Of a stretch of DNA of 64,000 nucleotides, positions 36,069-45,364 are shown one piece after another. The notes below the pieces were generated by a model. The model had not been told where the DNA came from and did not search any database. It saw only the letters and a list, made by a program, of their open reading frames with translations. The position numbers and the translations under genes are program-made. Origin of the DNA: Ignavibacteriota bacterium (lineage in GTDB: Bacteria > Bacteroidota > Ignavibacteria > Ignavibacteriales > Melioribacteraceae); the NCBI GenBank assembly GCA_016708125.1, contig JADJGF010000001.1, positions 2,812,001 to 2,876,000 on the forward strand, in the 5' to 3' direction. The first letter of the stretch is position 1, and every line of letters begins with the position of its first letter.

Positions 36069-37703
36069 ATGAAAAACATAAATAAAAATTTTTTATTTAT
36101 TCTTTTAATTTTCTCCTCACCAATTATTTTCGCACAAAACATTTTTGAAAAAACTAATTTCAATTTTGATAGAAACTCATTTCAGAAACATTTAGAAATT
36201 TTAGGAAGTGATTTATATCAAGGAAGAGGAACCGGAACAAAAGGAGGAGAATTAGCAGCAAATTATATTGCAGAAAAATTTAAAGAAATAAATTTATCAG
36301 AACCGGAAAATTCAAATTCATATTTCCAAGAAGTTCCTCTGCATGGATCAATTGCTCTAGAAAATTCTAAATTAATTGTTTATGCCGAAGATGATACTTT
36401 TCAACTAAATTATAAAAAAGATTATTTGCTTGTGAATACGGGAGAGCAAACAATTATTCCTTATCCTATTGAAATTACATTTTCCGGTTATGGAATTATC
36501 GCTCCGGAATTTGATCATTATGATTATACTGAAAATGATGTAACCGGTAAAATATCCATGATATTAAGCGGCGAACCCGAAACAGATGATCCGGATTTTT
36601 TTAATGGTGATGAACCAACAATTTATAGTTATAATGATGTTAAAAATAGAATAGCTCTGAGCAGAGGTGCATCCGGAACTTTAATTCTGCCAAATATGGA
36701 AGCGGCGGATTCAAATTCATGGAATAAACTTACTAATGAATATTCGTTTGAAGATATAAATTTACTTTATTCGGCTTCGGAAAATTTTTCAATTATAATA
36801 AATCCTCAAACTGCAAAAAGAATATTTAATATTTCATCGGAAAATTCATTTGAGGAAATAAAAAGGAATTTAAGCGGTAAAAAATATCAATTAAAGTTTG
36901 AAGGAAATTTTCACCAAAGAGATTTTATCGCAAATAATGTAATAGGGATTATTAATCCAATTGAAAAAGAAAATGATGAGGCTATAATAATTTCCGCACA
37001 TTATGATCATCTTGGAATTGGTACAATTGTTAATGGAGATAGTATTTACAACGGTGTTTTAGATAATGCAATTGGAGTTGCAGCTTTAATCGAAATAGCA
37101 AAAATTTTAAAGTTGAATGAAAATATTCTCAATCGAACAATTATTTTAATGGCTGTAACCGGAGAAGAAAAAGGTTTATTGGGTTCAACTTATTATACTG
37201 ATCATCCAATTTTTCCTTTATACAAAACAATTGCAAATTTGAATATTGACGGAATTGCATATTTGGATAATTTCAATTCGATTGTTGGAATAGGATCTGA
37301 ATTTTCTAATTTGGATGAATTTATTAATAAAACTGCAAATTTGTTAAATCTAAAAATATCAGAAATTCCGCCGGAGTTTTATAATCAAGAAGCATTTAAT
37401 AGATCGGATCAAATTGCTTTTGCCAAAGCCGGAATTCCATCTGTTTTAATTTTAGATGGAATTGATTATGAAAATTTATCACGCAAAGAAGCTTTGCGAC
37501 AAATATTTTATTTTAATGAAAATATTTATCACACTCCATTTGATGATTTGAAAATCAATATAAATTTTGATGCCGTTAAAAAGCATGTTGAATTTTTAAC
37601 TTTGTTAATTATGCAAATTGCAAACTCAACTTCAGAAATTAATTGGAAAGAAAATTCACCTTACAATTTTACAAGGTTACAAACAAAAGCAGAAAAAAGA
37701 TGA
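36069..37703 (+). CDS. Exported M28-family metallopeptidase
   Basis: From ATG 36069 the protein is 544 residues with a signal peptide (residues 1-23, ending PIIFAQ). The longer frame from 36030 begins inside the terminator and is unlikely. A PA-domain-like middle part precedes the M28 catalytic domain, with zinc ligands in ISAHYDHLG, the bridging Asp in GVLDNAIGVAAL, and the catalytic Glu region GEEKGLLGSTYY. M28 includes aminopeptidases and the Iap protein, which trims alkaline phosphatase in E. coli. Its stop overlaps the next start by ATGA, coupling it to a PstS-like lipoprotein. Confidence 0.85.
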   Translation: MKNINKNFLFILLIFSSPIIFAQNIFEKTNFNFDRNSFQKHLEILGSDLYQGRGTGTKGGELAANYIAEKFKEINLSEPENSNSYFQEVPLHGSIALENSKLIVYAEDDTFQLNYKKDYLLVNTGEQTIIPYPIEITFSGYGIIAPEFDHYDYTENDVTGKISMILSGEPETDDPDFFNGDEPTIYSYNDVKNRIALSRGASGTLILPNMEAADSNSWNKLTNEYSFEDINLLYSASENFSIIINPQTAKRIFNISSENSFEEIKRNLSGKKYQLKFEGNFHQRDFIANNVIGIINPIEKENDEAIIISAHYDHLGIGTIVNGDSIYNGVLDNAIGVAALIEIAKILKLNENILNRTIILMAVTGEEKGLLGSTYYTDHPIFPLYKTIANLNIDGIAYLDNFNSIVGIGSEFSNLDEFINKTANLLNLKISEIPPEFYNQEAFNRSDQIAFAKAGIPSVLILDGIDYENLSRKEALRQIFYFNENIYHTPFDDLKININFDAVKKHVEFLTLLIMQIANSTSEINWKENSPYNFTRLQTKAEKR

Positions 37704-38515
37704 GAACTTTAAAATTAATTTCGATTATAATATTTTTTGTTTCGTGCAGCAATTCAACAAATTTGCAAAAAAATATAATTAGAATTAAAGGATCTGATAC
37801 GATGCTTTTGATAAATCAGAAACTTGCTGAAAAATTTATGATCGAACATCCGAACATTTCTATTTATATAGAAGGCGGCGGTTCTGCAGAAGGAATAAAA
37901 TCTTTATTAAATTCTGAAGTAGATATTTGTGCTTCATCGCGAACTTTAGATCCTAATGAAATAAAAGAATTAGCGGAAAAATTTAATACAATTGGAATGT
38001 CTTTTTTAATCGCAAAAGATGCATTATCAATTTACGTAAATGAGAAAAATTCGATTAGAAATATCAGCCTAAATAATTTAGAAAAAATTTTCACTTGCGA
38101 AATTACAAATTGGAAAGAATTAGGCGGATTTAATTCTGAGATAAAGGTTGCATCGCGACCGACTTCATCCGGCACTTACGGTTACTTTAAAAAACATGTT
38201 TTGCTCGATCAAGAATTTTGTGATAATTCTTTTATAATTCCAACAACGAAACAAATTGTAGAATTTATTAAAAATAATGAAAATGCAATTGGTTACGGCG
38301 GCGTTGGTTACGGAGATGAATCGATAGAAATTTCAGTAAATAATTTCAAACCATCTGAGGAAAATGTTATTAATGGTAATTATCCGCTTGCAAGATATTT
38401 GAGATATTATGCAACAAATAAAATTTCCGGAATTACTCAAGCATATATTGATTGGGTTGTGAGTGAAAAAGGTCAAAAAATTATTAAAGAAAACGGTTTT
38501 TTCCCGCTTTATTAG
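37700..38515 (+). CDS. PstS-like phosphate-binding lipoprotein (paralogue)
   Basis: The start is ATG 37700, which overlaps the peptidase stop (ATGA). A longer frame from 37643 would overlap 61 bp and lack a signal. The 271-residue precursor has a lipobox ending SC at residue 16, then PstS-type binding motifs: IKGSDTM, EGGGSAEG, CASSRTL, SRPTSSGTYGYF and GYGGVGYG. It is a paralogue of the pstS 120 bp downstream, with differences in the binding loop (RPTSSGTY against RENSSGTY). It could scavenge phosphate or deliver a related anion to the same PstCA channel. Confidence 0.85.
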   Translation: MRTLKLISIIIFFVSCSNSTNLQKNIIRIKGSDTMLLINQKLAEKFMIEHPNISIYIEGGGSAEGIKSLLNSEVDICASSRTLDPNEIKELAEKFNTIGMSFLIAKDALSIYVNEKNSIRNISLNNLEKIFTCEITNWKELGGFNSEIKVASRPTSSGTYGYFKKHVLLDQEFCDNSFIIPTTKQIVEFIKNNENAIGYGGVGYGDESIEISVNNFKPSEENVINGNYPLARYLRYYATNKISGITQAYIDWVVSEKGQKIIKENGFFPLY

Positions 38516-38527
38516 ATTTTCAAAAAA

Positions 38528-38583
38528 TTAACAATTATTTAACAATAAATTAACAAAATACCTTTGTTTTACCGATATATTTG
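38528..38583 (+). promoter_or_regulatory. Pho box of three 11-bp repeats with TAnnTTTG element before pstS
   Basis: TTAACA lies at 38528, 38539 and 38550, again exactly 11 bp apart, and TATATTTG lies at 38576-38583. Repeat starts are 48, 37 and 26 bp upstream of the -7 element, matching three of the six positions in the array at 31301. It is the likely PhoB site for the pstSCAB-phoU operon. Confidence 0.85.
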
Positions 38584-38635
38584 AATCTTACTAAAATTTA
38601 TAAAGTAAAATTTATTAGAATACTTAAGAGGGAAT

Positions 38636-39538
38636 ATGAAACTTAACAAAAAATTAACATTAGTAATCTCTGCAATATTAGTCGGTTTAGTTTTTTTAAC
38701 CGGATGCAAGAAAAAAGAAGAAGTTGAAAAAACTATTGTTTCGGTAAAAGGATCGGATACTATGGTAAATCTTTCTCAGAAATGGGCTGAAACTTATATG
38801 AAGAAGAACCCAAATGCTTCAATTCAAGTAACCGGCGGAGGCTCCGGAACCGGAGTTGCAGCTTTGTTGAACGGTACTATGGATATTGCAAATTCGAGCA
38901 GAGAATTAAAAGAAAAAGAATATGAAATTGCAAAATCAAAAAGCATAACTCCTAAAGAATTTAAAGTTGCGTTAGATGGAATTGCAGTAATTGTTAACAC
39001 AACAAATCCAATTAATGAATTAACTATTGCCCAAGTTAGAGATATCTTTATAGGAAAATATTTGAACTGGAAAGAACTCAGCGGTTCAGATTCACCAATT
39101 GTATTATATGGAAGAGAAAACAGCAGCGGGACTTATGAATTTTTCAAAGAACATGTTTTAGGAAAAGATGAAAGAGGTGAAACAAGAGATTTTGCAAATA
39201 ATACACAAGTTTTACAAGGAACAGCAGCTTTAGGTGAAGCAGTTGCGCATGATCTTAAAGGAATTGGTTATGGCGGAGTTGGTTATTTTGCCGCAAGAAC
39301 TGATGTGAAAATTCTAAAAATTAAAGCAGATGAACAAGCTTTAGCAATTGCACCGGCTCAAGACGGAAAAGTAAATTACGAAGCAATTTGGAATGGTACT
39401 TATTCAATTTCAAGATATTTATATTGCTACACAAATGGTACACCCGATAAAAAAGTACAAGATTTTATGGATTTTATTCTTTCAAAAGAAGGACAAGATT
39501 TAGTTAAACAAATGGAATATATTCCATTACCACAATAA
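38636..39538 (+). CDS. pstS: Phosphate ABC transporter substrate-binding lipoprotein
   Basis: This 300-residue lipoprotein precursor has a lipobox FLTGC with Cys at residue 24. Phosphate-binding motifs are VKGSDTM, TGGGSGTG, NSSREL, GRENSSGTYEFF and GIGYGGVGYF. It captures phosphate for the PstC-PstA channel encoded next. GAGGG precedes the ATG, and the three-repeat Pho box lies 53-108 bp upstream. It is the first gene of the operon running through phoU. Confidence 0.93.
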   Translation: MKLNKKLTLVISAILVGLVFLTGCKKKEEVEKTIVSVKGSDTMVNLSQKWAETYMKKNPNASIQVTGGGSGTGVAALLNGTMDIANSSRELKEKEYEIAKSKSITPKEFKVALDGIAVIVNTTNPINELTIAQVRDIFIGKYLNWKELSGSDSPIVLYGRENSSGTYEFFKEHVLGKDERGETRDFANNTQVLQGTAALGEAVAHDLKGIGYGGVGYFAARTDVKILKIKADEQALAIAPAQDGKVNYEAIWNGTYSISRYLYCYTNGTPDKKVQDFMDFILSKEGQDLVKQMEYIPLPQ

Positions 39539-39550
39539 TTCATAAAAATT

Positions 39551-40561
39551 ATGACTGAAATTCAGACATCGGATGAAAAAGTTGAAGTTGAAGATTCTGT
39601 TCAAGAAAGAGCAGAATCTTCTCTTTATGGAAAAAAAATATCTTTAAAAGTTAGAGTTAAAGAAAAAATTATTGAATATTTTTTTGCATTAAATGGCGCA
39701 GTTGCATTAATATTTATTATTCTAATATTTATATTTTTATTCAAAGAAGGAATAAATGCGCTAAATAATATTGGTTTGCTTGATTTTATATATTACGATC
39801 AAGTTCAATTAAATCAAACTGTTGAAAGACTTTTCGAATGGTATCCAACTTCAAGTGAAGAAAGATATTCTTTGCTTCCACTTATTGTTGGAACTTTACT
39901 TACCGCAATACCGGCTACATTAATTTCAACATTTTTTGGAGTTGCCGCGGGAGTTTATCTTTCGGAAATCGTAAATCCAAAATTGCGGGAATTTTTAAAA
40001 CCAATGATTGAGCTTTTTGCAAGTATTCCAACCGTGGTTTTGGGATTTTTAATATTAGTTGTCGGAGCAACAATTTTTAACGATTTGTTTCATCCATCAA
40101 ATAGATTGAACGCATTTATTGCTTCACTTGGTTTATCATTTGTAATTATTCCGATTATTGCATCAATGACTGAAGATGCGTTAAGATCAATTCCAACAGA
40201 TTTAAGAATGGCTTCATATGGATTGGGCGCAACCAAATGGCAGACTATAAGCAGAGTTATTATTCCAGCCGGATTTAGTGGAGTTTCCGCAAGTATAATT
40301 TTAGGATTTGGGAGAGCCGTTGGCGAAACAATGATTGTTTTAATGGCTGCCGGAAATGCCGCAAATATTACAACAGATTTATTATTAAGTGTGCGAACAA
40401 TGACTGCAACTATTGCCGCAGAAATGGGTGAAGTTTCACAAGGTTCTGATCACTATTATGCATTATTTTTTATTGGAATAATACTTTTTACAATTACATT
40501 TTTTCTAAATTTAATTGCAGAAATTATTATAAACAAAATGCGCAAGAAAAATGTTTTTTAG
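39551..40561 (+). CDS. pstC: Phosphate ABC transporter permease PstC
   Basis: PstC forms half of the phosphate channel in the inner membrane. The 336-residue protein has a hydrophilic N terminus, then six membrane helices, with the ABC-coupling EAA-like loop around DLRMASYGLGATKWQTISRVIIP. It matches the family's typical VGETMIVLMAAGNA segment. It lies 12 bp after pstS and 7 bp before pstA. Confidence 0.94.
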   Translation: MTEIQTSDEKVEVEDSVQERAESSLYGKKISLKVRVKEKIIEYFFALNGAVALIFIILIFIFLFKEGINALNNIGLLDFIYYDQVQLNQTVERLFEWYPTSSEERYSLLPLIVGTLLTAIPATLISTFFGVAAGVYLSEIVNPKLREFLKPMIELFASIPTVVLGFLILVVGATIFNDLFHPSNRLNAFIASLGLSFVIIPIIASMTEDALRSIPTDLRMASYGLGATKWQTISRVIIPAGFSGVSASIILGFGRAVGETMIVLMAAGNAANITTDLLLSVRTMTATIAAEMGEVSQGSDHYYALFFIGIILFTITFFLNLIAEIIINKMRKKNVF

Positions 40562-40568
40562 GTGAAAA

Positions 40569-41516
40569 TTGGATATTACAAAAAAACATAAAGATTTAAC
40601 CGGAACCTTTTTTATTGGTACTACAAAATTTTTATTCTTTTTGTTAGCATTTATTCTATTGATGGTTTTAGGCAAAATTGTTTACGAGGGAATTGGAATA
40701 ATATCCTTAGAATTTATTTTTGATGAACCAAGAAACAATATGACCGAAGGCGGAATTTGGCCCGCAATTTTTGGTACTTTAGCAGTAACAACTATAATGG
40801 TATTGCTTTCTGTTCCGGTGGGTGTTTCGGCGGCAATTTATTTATCTCAATATGCTAAAGATACTTTTTTAACAAGAATTATAAGAACCGCAGTAAATAA
40901 TTTAGCCGGAGTTCCTTCAATAGTTTTTGGGTTATTCGGACTCGGATTTTTTATTTTGTTTATCGGCAGAAATATTGATGAAGTTTTAGGTACTGGATTA
41001 TTATGGGGACAACCGTGTTTACTTTGGGCTGCTGCTACATTAAGCGTTTTAGTTTTGCCGATTGTAATCGTTTCAACTTTGGAAGCATTAATTTCAGTTC
41101 CTAAAAGTCACATTGATGCTTCATTCGGACTTGGCGCAACAAAATGGCAGACAATAAAAAAAGTAGTTTTTCCGCAAGCAAAGCCCGGAATTTTAACCGG
41201 AACAATATTGGCTATTAGTCGAGGTGTTGGTGAAACTGCACCAATCTTATTTTTAGGTGCAGCATTTTTTCTTCCAAATTTACCAGTTGTTGATTTGTGC
41301 ATTGGTGATTATTGCATTCCGATGATAAATCCCGCAGAACAATTTATGTATTTGGCATATCACATATTTATTTTAGCAACACAATCTTCAAATCCAACAT
41401 TAACAATGCCAATACAATATGGATCAACATTAGTTTTGATTGCGATAACATTTTTATTAAATATTACGGCAATAGTTTTAAGATATAAATATAGAAAGCA
41501 GTTGGGAAAAATTTAA
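40569..41516 (+). CDS. pstA: Phosphate ABC transporter permease PstA
   Basis: PstA is the partner permease to PstC. The 315-residue protein has six membrane helices, GGIWPAIFGTLAVTT near residues 62-76, the coupling loop DASFGLGATKWQTIKKVVFPQA, and the family RGVGETAPILFLGAA segment. Translation starts at TTG 40569, with AGGTG just before it. Confidence 0.94.
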   Translation: MDITKKHKDLTGTFFIGTTKFLFFLLAFILLMVLGKIVYEGIGIISLEFIFDEPRNNMTEGGIWPAIFGTLAVTTIMVLLSVPVGVSAAIYLSQYAKDTFLTRIIRTAVNNLAGVPSIVFGLFGLGFFILFIGRNIDEVLGTGLLWGQPCLLWAAATLSVLVLPIVIVSTLEALISVPKSHIDASFGLGATKWQTIKKVVFPQAKPGILTGTILAISRGVGETAPILFLGAAFFLPNLPVVDLCIGDYCIPMINPAEQFMYLAYHIFILATQSSNPTLTMPIQYGSTLVLIAITFLLNITAIVLRYKYRKQLGKI

Positions 41517-41533
41517 TTTAGAGAAATATTCAG

Positions 41534-42292
41534 ATGAAGAACACAAAAATATTAACAAAAGATTTAAGTTTATATTATGGCGATAAACAAGCACTTAAAG
41601 ACATTTCTTTACAAATTCCGGAAAAGCAAGTTACTGCATTTATTGGTCCATCCGGCTGCGGAAAATCGACTTTTTTGCGTGTAATAAATAGAATGAATGA
41701 TTTAATTGGAAATGTTAATATAACCGGTGAAGTTATAATTGACGGAATAAATATTTATGATAAAAATATTGATGTTGTAAATTTACGTAAACGAATCGGA
41801 ATGGTTTTTCAAAAATCAAATTTATTCCCCAAAACTATTTATGAAAATATTATTTATGGACCATCGATAAATGGAATTAGAGATAAAAAGAAATTGGAAG
41901 AAATTGTTGAAAAATCATTAAAACAATCTGCAATATGGGAAGAAGTTAAAGATAGATTACATGAATCAGCATTAAGTCTTTCCGGAGGGCAGCAGCAAAG
42001 ATTATGCATTGCAAGAGCCTTAGCAGTTAAACCGGATATAATTTTAATGGATGAACCCGCAAGTGCACTTGATCCAATTTCAACTGCAAAAATTGAAGAA
42101 TTAATTCATGAATTGAAAGAAGATTATACAATTGTAATTGTTACGCACAACATGCAGCAAGCCGCAAGAGTAAGCGATAAAACAGCATTTTTTTATCTTG
42201 GGGAATTGATTGAATTTGACGGAACATCAAAAATTTTTACAAATCCATCAAAAAAACAAACAGAAGATTATATAACCGGAAGATTTGGCTAA
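41534..42292 (+). CDS. pstB: Phosphate ABC transporter ATP-binding protein PstB
   Basis: PstB hydrolyses ATP to drive phosphate import. The 252-residue protein has Walker A GPSGCGKS at residues 38-45, the Q-loop at [10 protein letters not shown], the signature LSGGQQQR, and Walker [14 protein letters not shown] followed by the H-loop THNMQQA. The family C-terminal [10 protein letters not shown] is present. phoU starts 20 bp after its stop. Confidence 0.96.
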   Translation: MKNTKILTKDLSLYYGDKQALKDISLQIPEKQVTAFIGPSGCGKSTFLRVINRMNDLIGNVNITGEVIIDGINIYDKNIDVVNLRKRIGMVFQKSNLFPKTIYENIIYGPSINGIRDKKKLEEIVEKSLKQSAIWEEVKDRLHESALSLSGGQQQRLCIARALAVKPDIILMDEPASALDPISTAKIEELIHELKEDYTIVIVTHNMQQAARVSDKTAFFYLGELIEFDGTSKIFTNPSKKQTEDYITGRFG

Positions 42293-42311
42293 TTTTATTT
42301 TTGAGGTAAAA

Positions 42312-43013
42312 ATGGAAAGACAATTTGAAATTCATTTAGGAAAATTAAGAACGCGAATTATAAAAATGTCAAGTTTGGTCGAAGATCAAATGGAACTTGC
42401 AATTCGCGCAATAAATGAAGAAAATCTTGAATTAACAAATTTAATTATTGAGCGTGAAGATAAAATAAATAAACTTGATCGTAAAATTGAAAGAACATGC
42501 CAAAAAATTATTGCGTTAAGTCAGCCGGTTGCAATTGATTTAAGACTTGTACTTTCCGCATTAACAATAAATACAAATTTGGAACGACTTGGCGATTTAG
42601 CAAAAAATATTGCAAGAAGTTTTCAAACTTTGAAGAAAAAACCAATTTTCCTAAATTCTACAAAGTTTCATGATATGACAATTATTGTTAGAAAGATGAT
42701 AAAAGACGCAATTGATTCTTTTAACAATAACGATGCTGCGCTTGCTAAAAAAGTGATAGAAGCTGATGTAAACCTTGATAATCTTTTTGCAGAAAACAGA
42801 AAAATTATAATTAATATAATGAAAGAAAATTCCAATAATATTGATGAAGCTTTAAGTTTATTGGAAATCAGCAGACATTTGGAAAGAGCCGGAGATCATT
42901 CCACAAATATTGCCGAAGATGTATATTTTATTGTTGAAGCTCAGCTAATAAAACATAAATATGAAAAATATATTTTCTCGGAAATTGAAGATGAAGAAGA
43001 AGAAGATAATTAG
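42312..43013 (+). CDS. phoU: Phosphate signalling complex protein PhoU
   Basis: PhoU links the Pst transporter to PhoR and represses the Pho response when phosphate is plentiful. The protein has two PhoU helical repeats, with ERLGDLAKNIAR in the first and LERAGDHSTNIAEDV in the second, the metal-binding motifs. ATG 42312 with TTGAGG upstream is preferred to an in-frame TTG at 42285 that overlaps pstB. The length is 233 residues. The acidic tail ends EEEEDN. Confidence 0.94.
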   Translation: MERQFEIHLGKLRTRIIKMSSLVEDQMELAIRAINEENLELTNLIIEREDKINKLDRKIERTCQKIIALSQPVAIDLRLVLSALTINTNLERLGDLAKNIARSFQTLKKKPIFLNSTKFHDMTIIVRKMIKDAIDSFNNNDAALAKKVIEADVNLDNLFAENRKIIINIMKENSNNIDEALSLLEISRHLERAGDHSTNIAEDVYFIVEAQLIKHKYEKYIFSEIEDEEEEDN

Positions 43014-43050
43014 TCAATTTTTTACATTAAAAATTTACTCAAATTAAAAT

Positions 43051-43079
43051 TTGACAATTTTTATTCATTTCCGTACTTT
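43051..43079 (+). promoter_or_regulatory. Candidate housekeeping promoter for rplU-rpmA
   Basis: TTGACA (43051-43056) and TACTTT (43074-43079) are separated by exactly 17 bp, a sigma70-like arrangement. The start of rplU lies 33 bp downstream. The -10 also fits the TAnnTTT pattern seen at other promoters in this window. Confidence 0.55.
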
Positions 43080-43111
43080 TACAAGTCTAATTAAGATTTA
43101 ATGGAGAAAAA

Positions 43112-43453
43112 ATGTACGCAATTGTTGATATATTAGGACAACAATTTAAAGTTGAGGAAAATACTAAGTATTACGTCCCAAAATTAGATTCTGAAGTTAA
43201 TAAATCTATTACTTTTGATAATATTTTACTTTTTTCTGATGGAAAAACAACAACAATTGGAAATCCTTCTGTTAAAGGAGTAAAAGTAAAAGCTAAAATC
43301 TTAGAACATTTAAAAGATGAAAAAGTTTTAGTTTTCAAAAAAATCAGAAGAAAATCATACAAATTAAAAAATGGTCACAGACAACAGCTTTCAAGAATTG
43401 AAGTAACAAATATTTCTTCGTCTAAATCTAAAGCTGCAGAGAAGGAGAGTTAA
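43112..43453 (+). CDS. rplU: 50S ribosomal protein L21
   Basis: This is a structural protein of the large ribosomal subunit that binds 23S rRNA. The 113-residue sequence opens [16 protein letters not shown] and contains [24 protein letters not shown], the RNA-binding C-terminal segment of the family. The C-terminal tail [11 protein letters not shown] is an extension of low complexity. rpmA follows after 2 bp, the conserved L21-L27 pair. Confidence 0.96.
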   Translation: MYAIVDILGQQFKVEENTKYYVPKLDSEVNKSITFDNILLFSDGKTTTIGNPSVKGVKVKAKILEHLKDEKVLVFKKIRRKSYKLKNGHRQQLSRIEVTNISSSKSKAAEKES

Positions 43454-43455
43454 TA

Positions 43456-43716
43456 ATGGCTCATAAAAAAGGTCAAGGATCCACTAGAAACGGTAGAGAT
43501 AGCAATCCGCAGTATCTTGGCGTAAAAAGATTTGGCGGTGAAAAAGTTAGTGCCGGATCAATTTTAGTTAGACAAAGAGGAACTAAATTTCATCCTGGCA
43601 GTAACGTGAAAAAAGGAAGCGACGATACACTTTTTGCAGTTATGGATGGAGTTGTAAAATTTGAAGTAAAAAGAAATAATAGAAAATATATAAGTGTTTA
43701 CGAAAGTTTGAATTAG
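43456..43716 (+). CDS. rpmA: 50S ribosomal protein L27
   Basis: L27 reaches towards the peptidyl-transferase centre with its N-terminal tail. The 86-residue protein reads [24 protein letters not shown] at its start, with no N-terminal cleavable extension of the Firmicutes kind. GGAGAG precedes the ATG within the end of rplU. A strong terminator follows. Confidence 0.97.
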   Translation: MAHKKGQGSTRNGRDSNPQYLGVKRFGGEKVSAGSILVRQRGTKFHPGSNVKKGSDDTLFAVMDGVVKFEVKRNNRKYISVYESLN

Positions 43717-43737
43717 TTATAAATTTGATATAAAAAT

Positions 43738-43764
43738 CAAACCCCTCTTTTGAGGGGTTTTTTG
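43738..43764. terminator. Bidirectional terminator between rpmA and mdh
   Basis: The perfect stem AAACCCCTC (43739-43747) / GAGGGGTTT (43752-43760) has a 4-nt loop and T/A tracts on both sides. It lies between two converging genes and can serve both strands. Confidence 0.88.
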
Positions 43765-43773
43765 TTTTAAAAA

Positions 43774-44778
<1,005 letters not shown>

Positions 44779-44890
44779 CTAAAATAAGAATTTGTTAATT
44801 CAATTACACCTAAATACATTCAAATATTTGGAAAGTTTTTGAGAAAATAAAATGTTAGAATAAAAATTGGTTTACTAATTATTTTTGTGA

Positions 44891-45307
44891 TTACAAATAA
44901 AAAGTTAAAATTAATTCCGTCCCATTTTTATCGAAATTAAATTTTACATCATCGGCTAAAGATTTCATAATAAATAATCCTCTTCCGCTTCCTTTTAAAA
45001 TATTTTCCGGAATTGTTGGATTGGGAATTTTTTTCGGATTAAAACCGTTTCCCTCATCTTTAAATGATATTTTAATTTTTTTTTGATTAATTGATAAGTT
45101 TACAAAAATATTTTTTTGAGGATCTGAATTATTTCCGTGAATTATACTATTTGCTGCAGCTTCGGCAATAGAAATTTCGATTGAATTTTTCTTTTCATCA
45201 CTTATTTTTATTTCATTTTGAATTGTATCCAAAATAAATTTTTCTATTTCGGGAAGCAGTTCGGGATCGCTTTTATATTTTTGTTGAAAACTTTTTTTCA
45301 CAAGCAT
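44891..45307 (-). CDS. RsbW/SpoIIAB-type ATP-binding anti-sigma factor or regulator
   Basis: This 138-residue single-domain GHKL ATPase has the N box with E49 and N53 (EAAANSIIHGN), the G1 box DEGNGF at 84-89, and the G2 box GSGRGLFIMKS at 106-116. This is the serine-kinase/anti-sigma (HATPase_c_2) layout used in partner-switching control. No anti-sigma antagonist, sigma factor or PP2C phosphatase gene lies beside it, so the target is unknown. Confidence 0.8.
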   Translation of the reverse strand: MLVKKSFQQKYKSDPELLPEIEKFILDTIQNEIKISDEKKNSIEISIAEAAANSIIHGNNSDPQKNIFVNLSINQKKIKISFKDEGNGFNPKKIPNPTIPENILKGSGRGLFIMKSLADDVKFNFDKNGTELILTFYL

Positions 45308-45364
45308 TGAAAATCAATTTGTAATATGAAAAAAATACTTTTTATTCAAAACAATTGCAATTCA

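Noticed and set aside
37643..37699. Upstream extension of the PstS-like lipoprotein frame to 37643.
   Set aside because: It would put 19 charged residues before the lipoprotein signal and overlap the peptidase gene by 61 bp; ATG 37700 gives a proper signal and lipobox.
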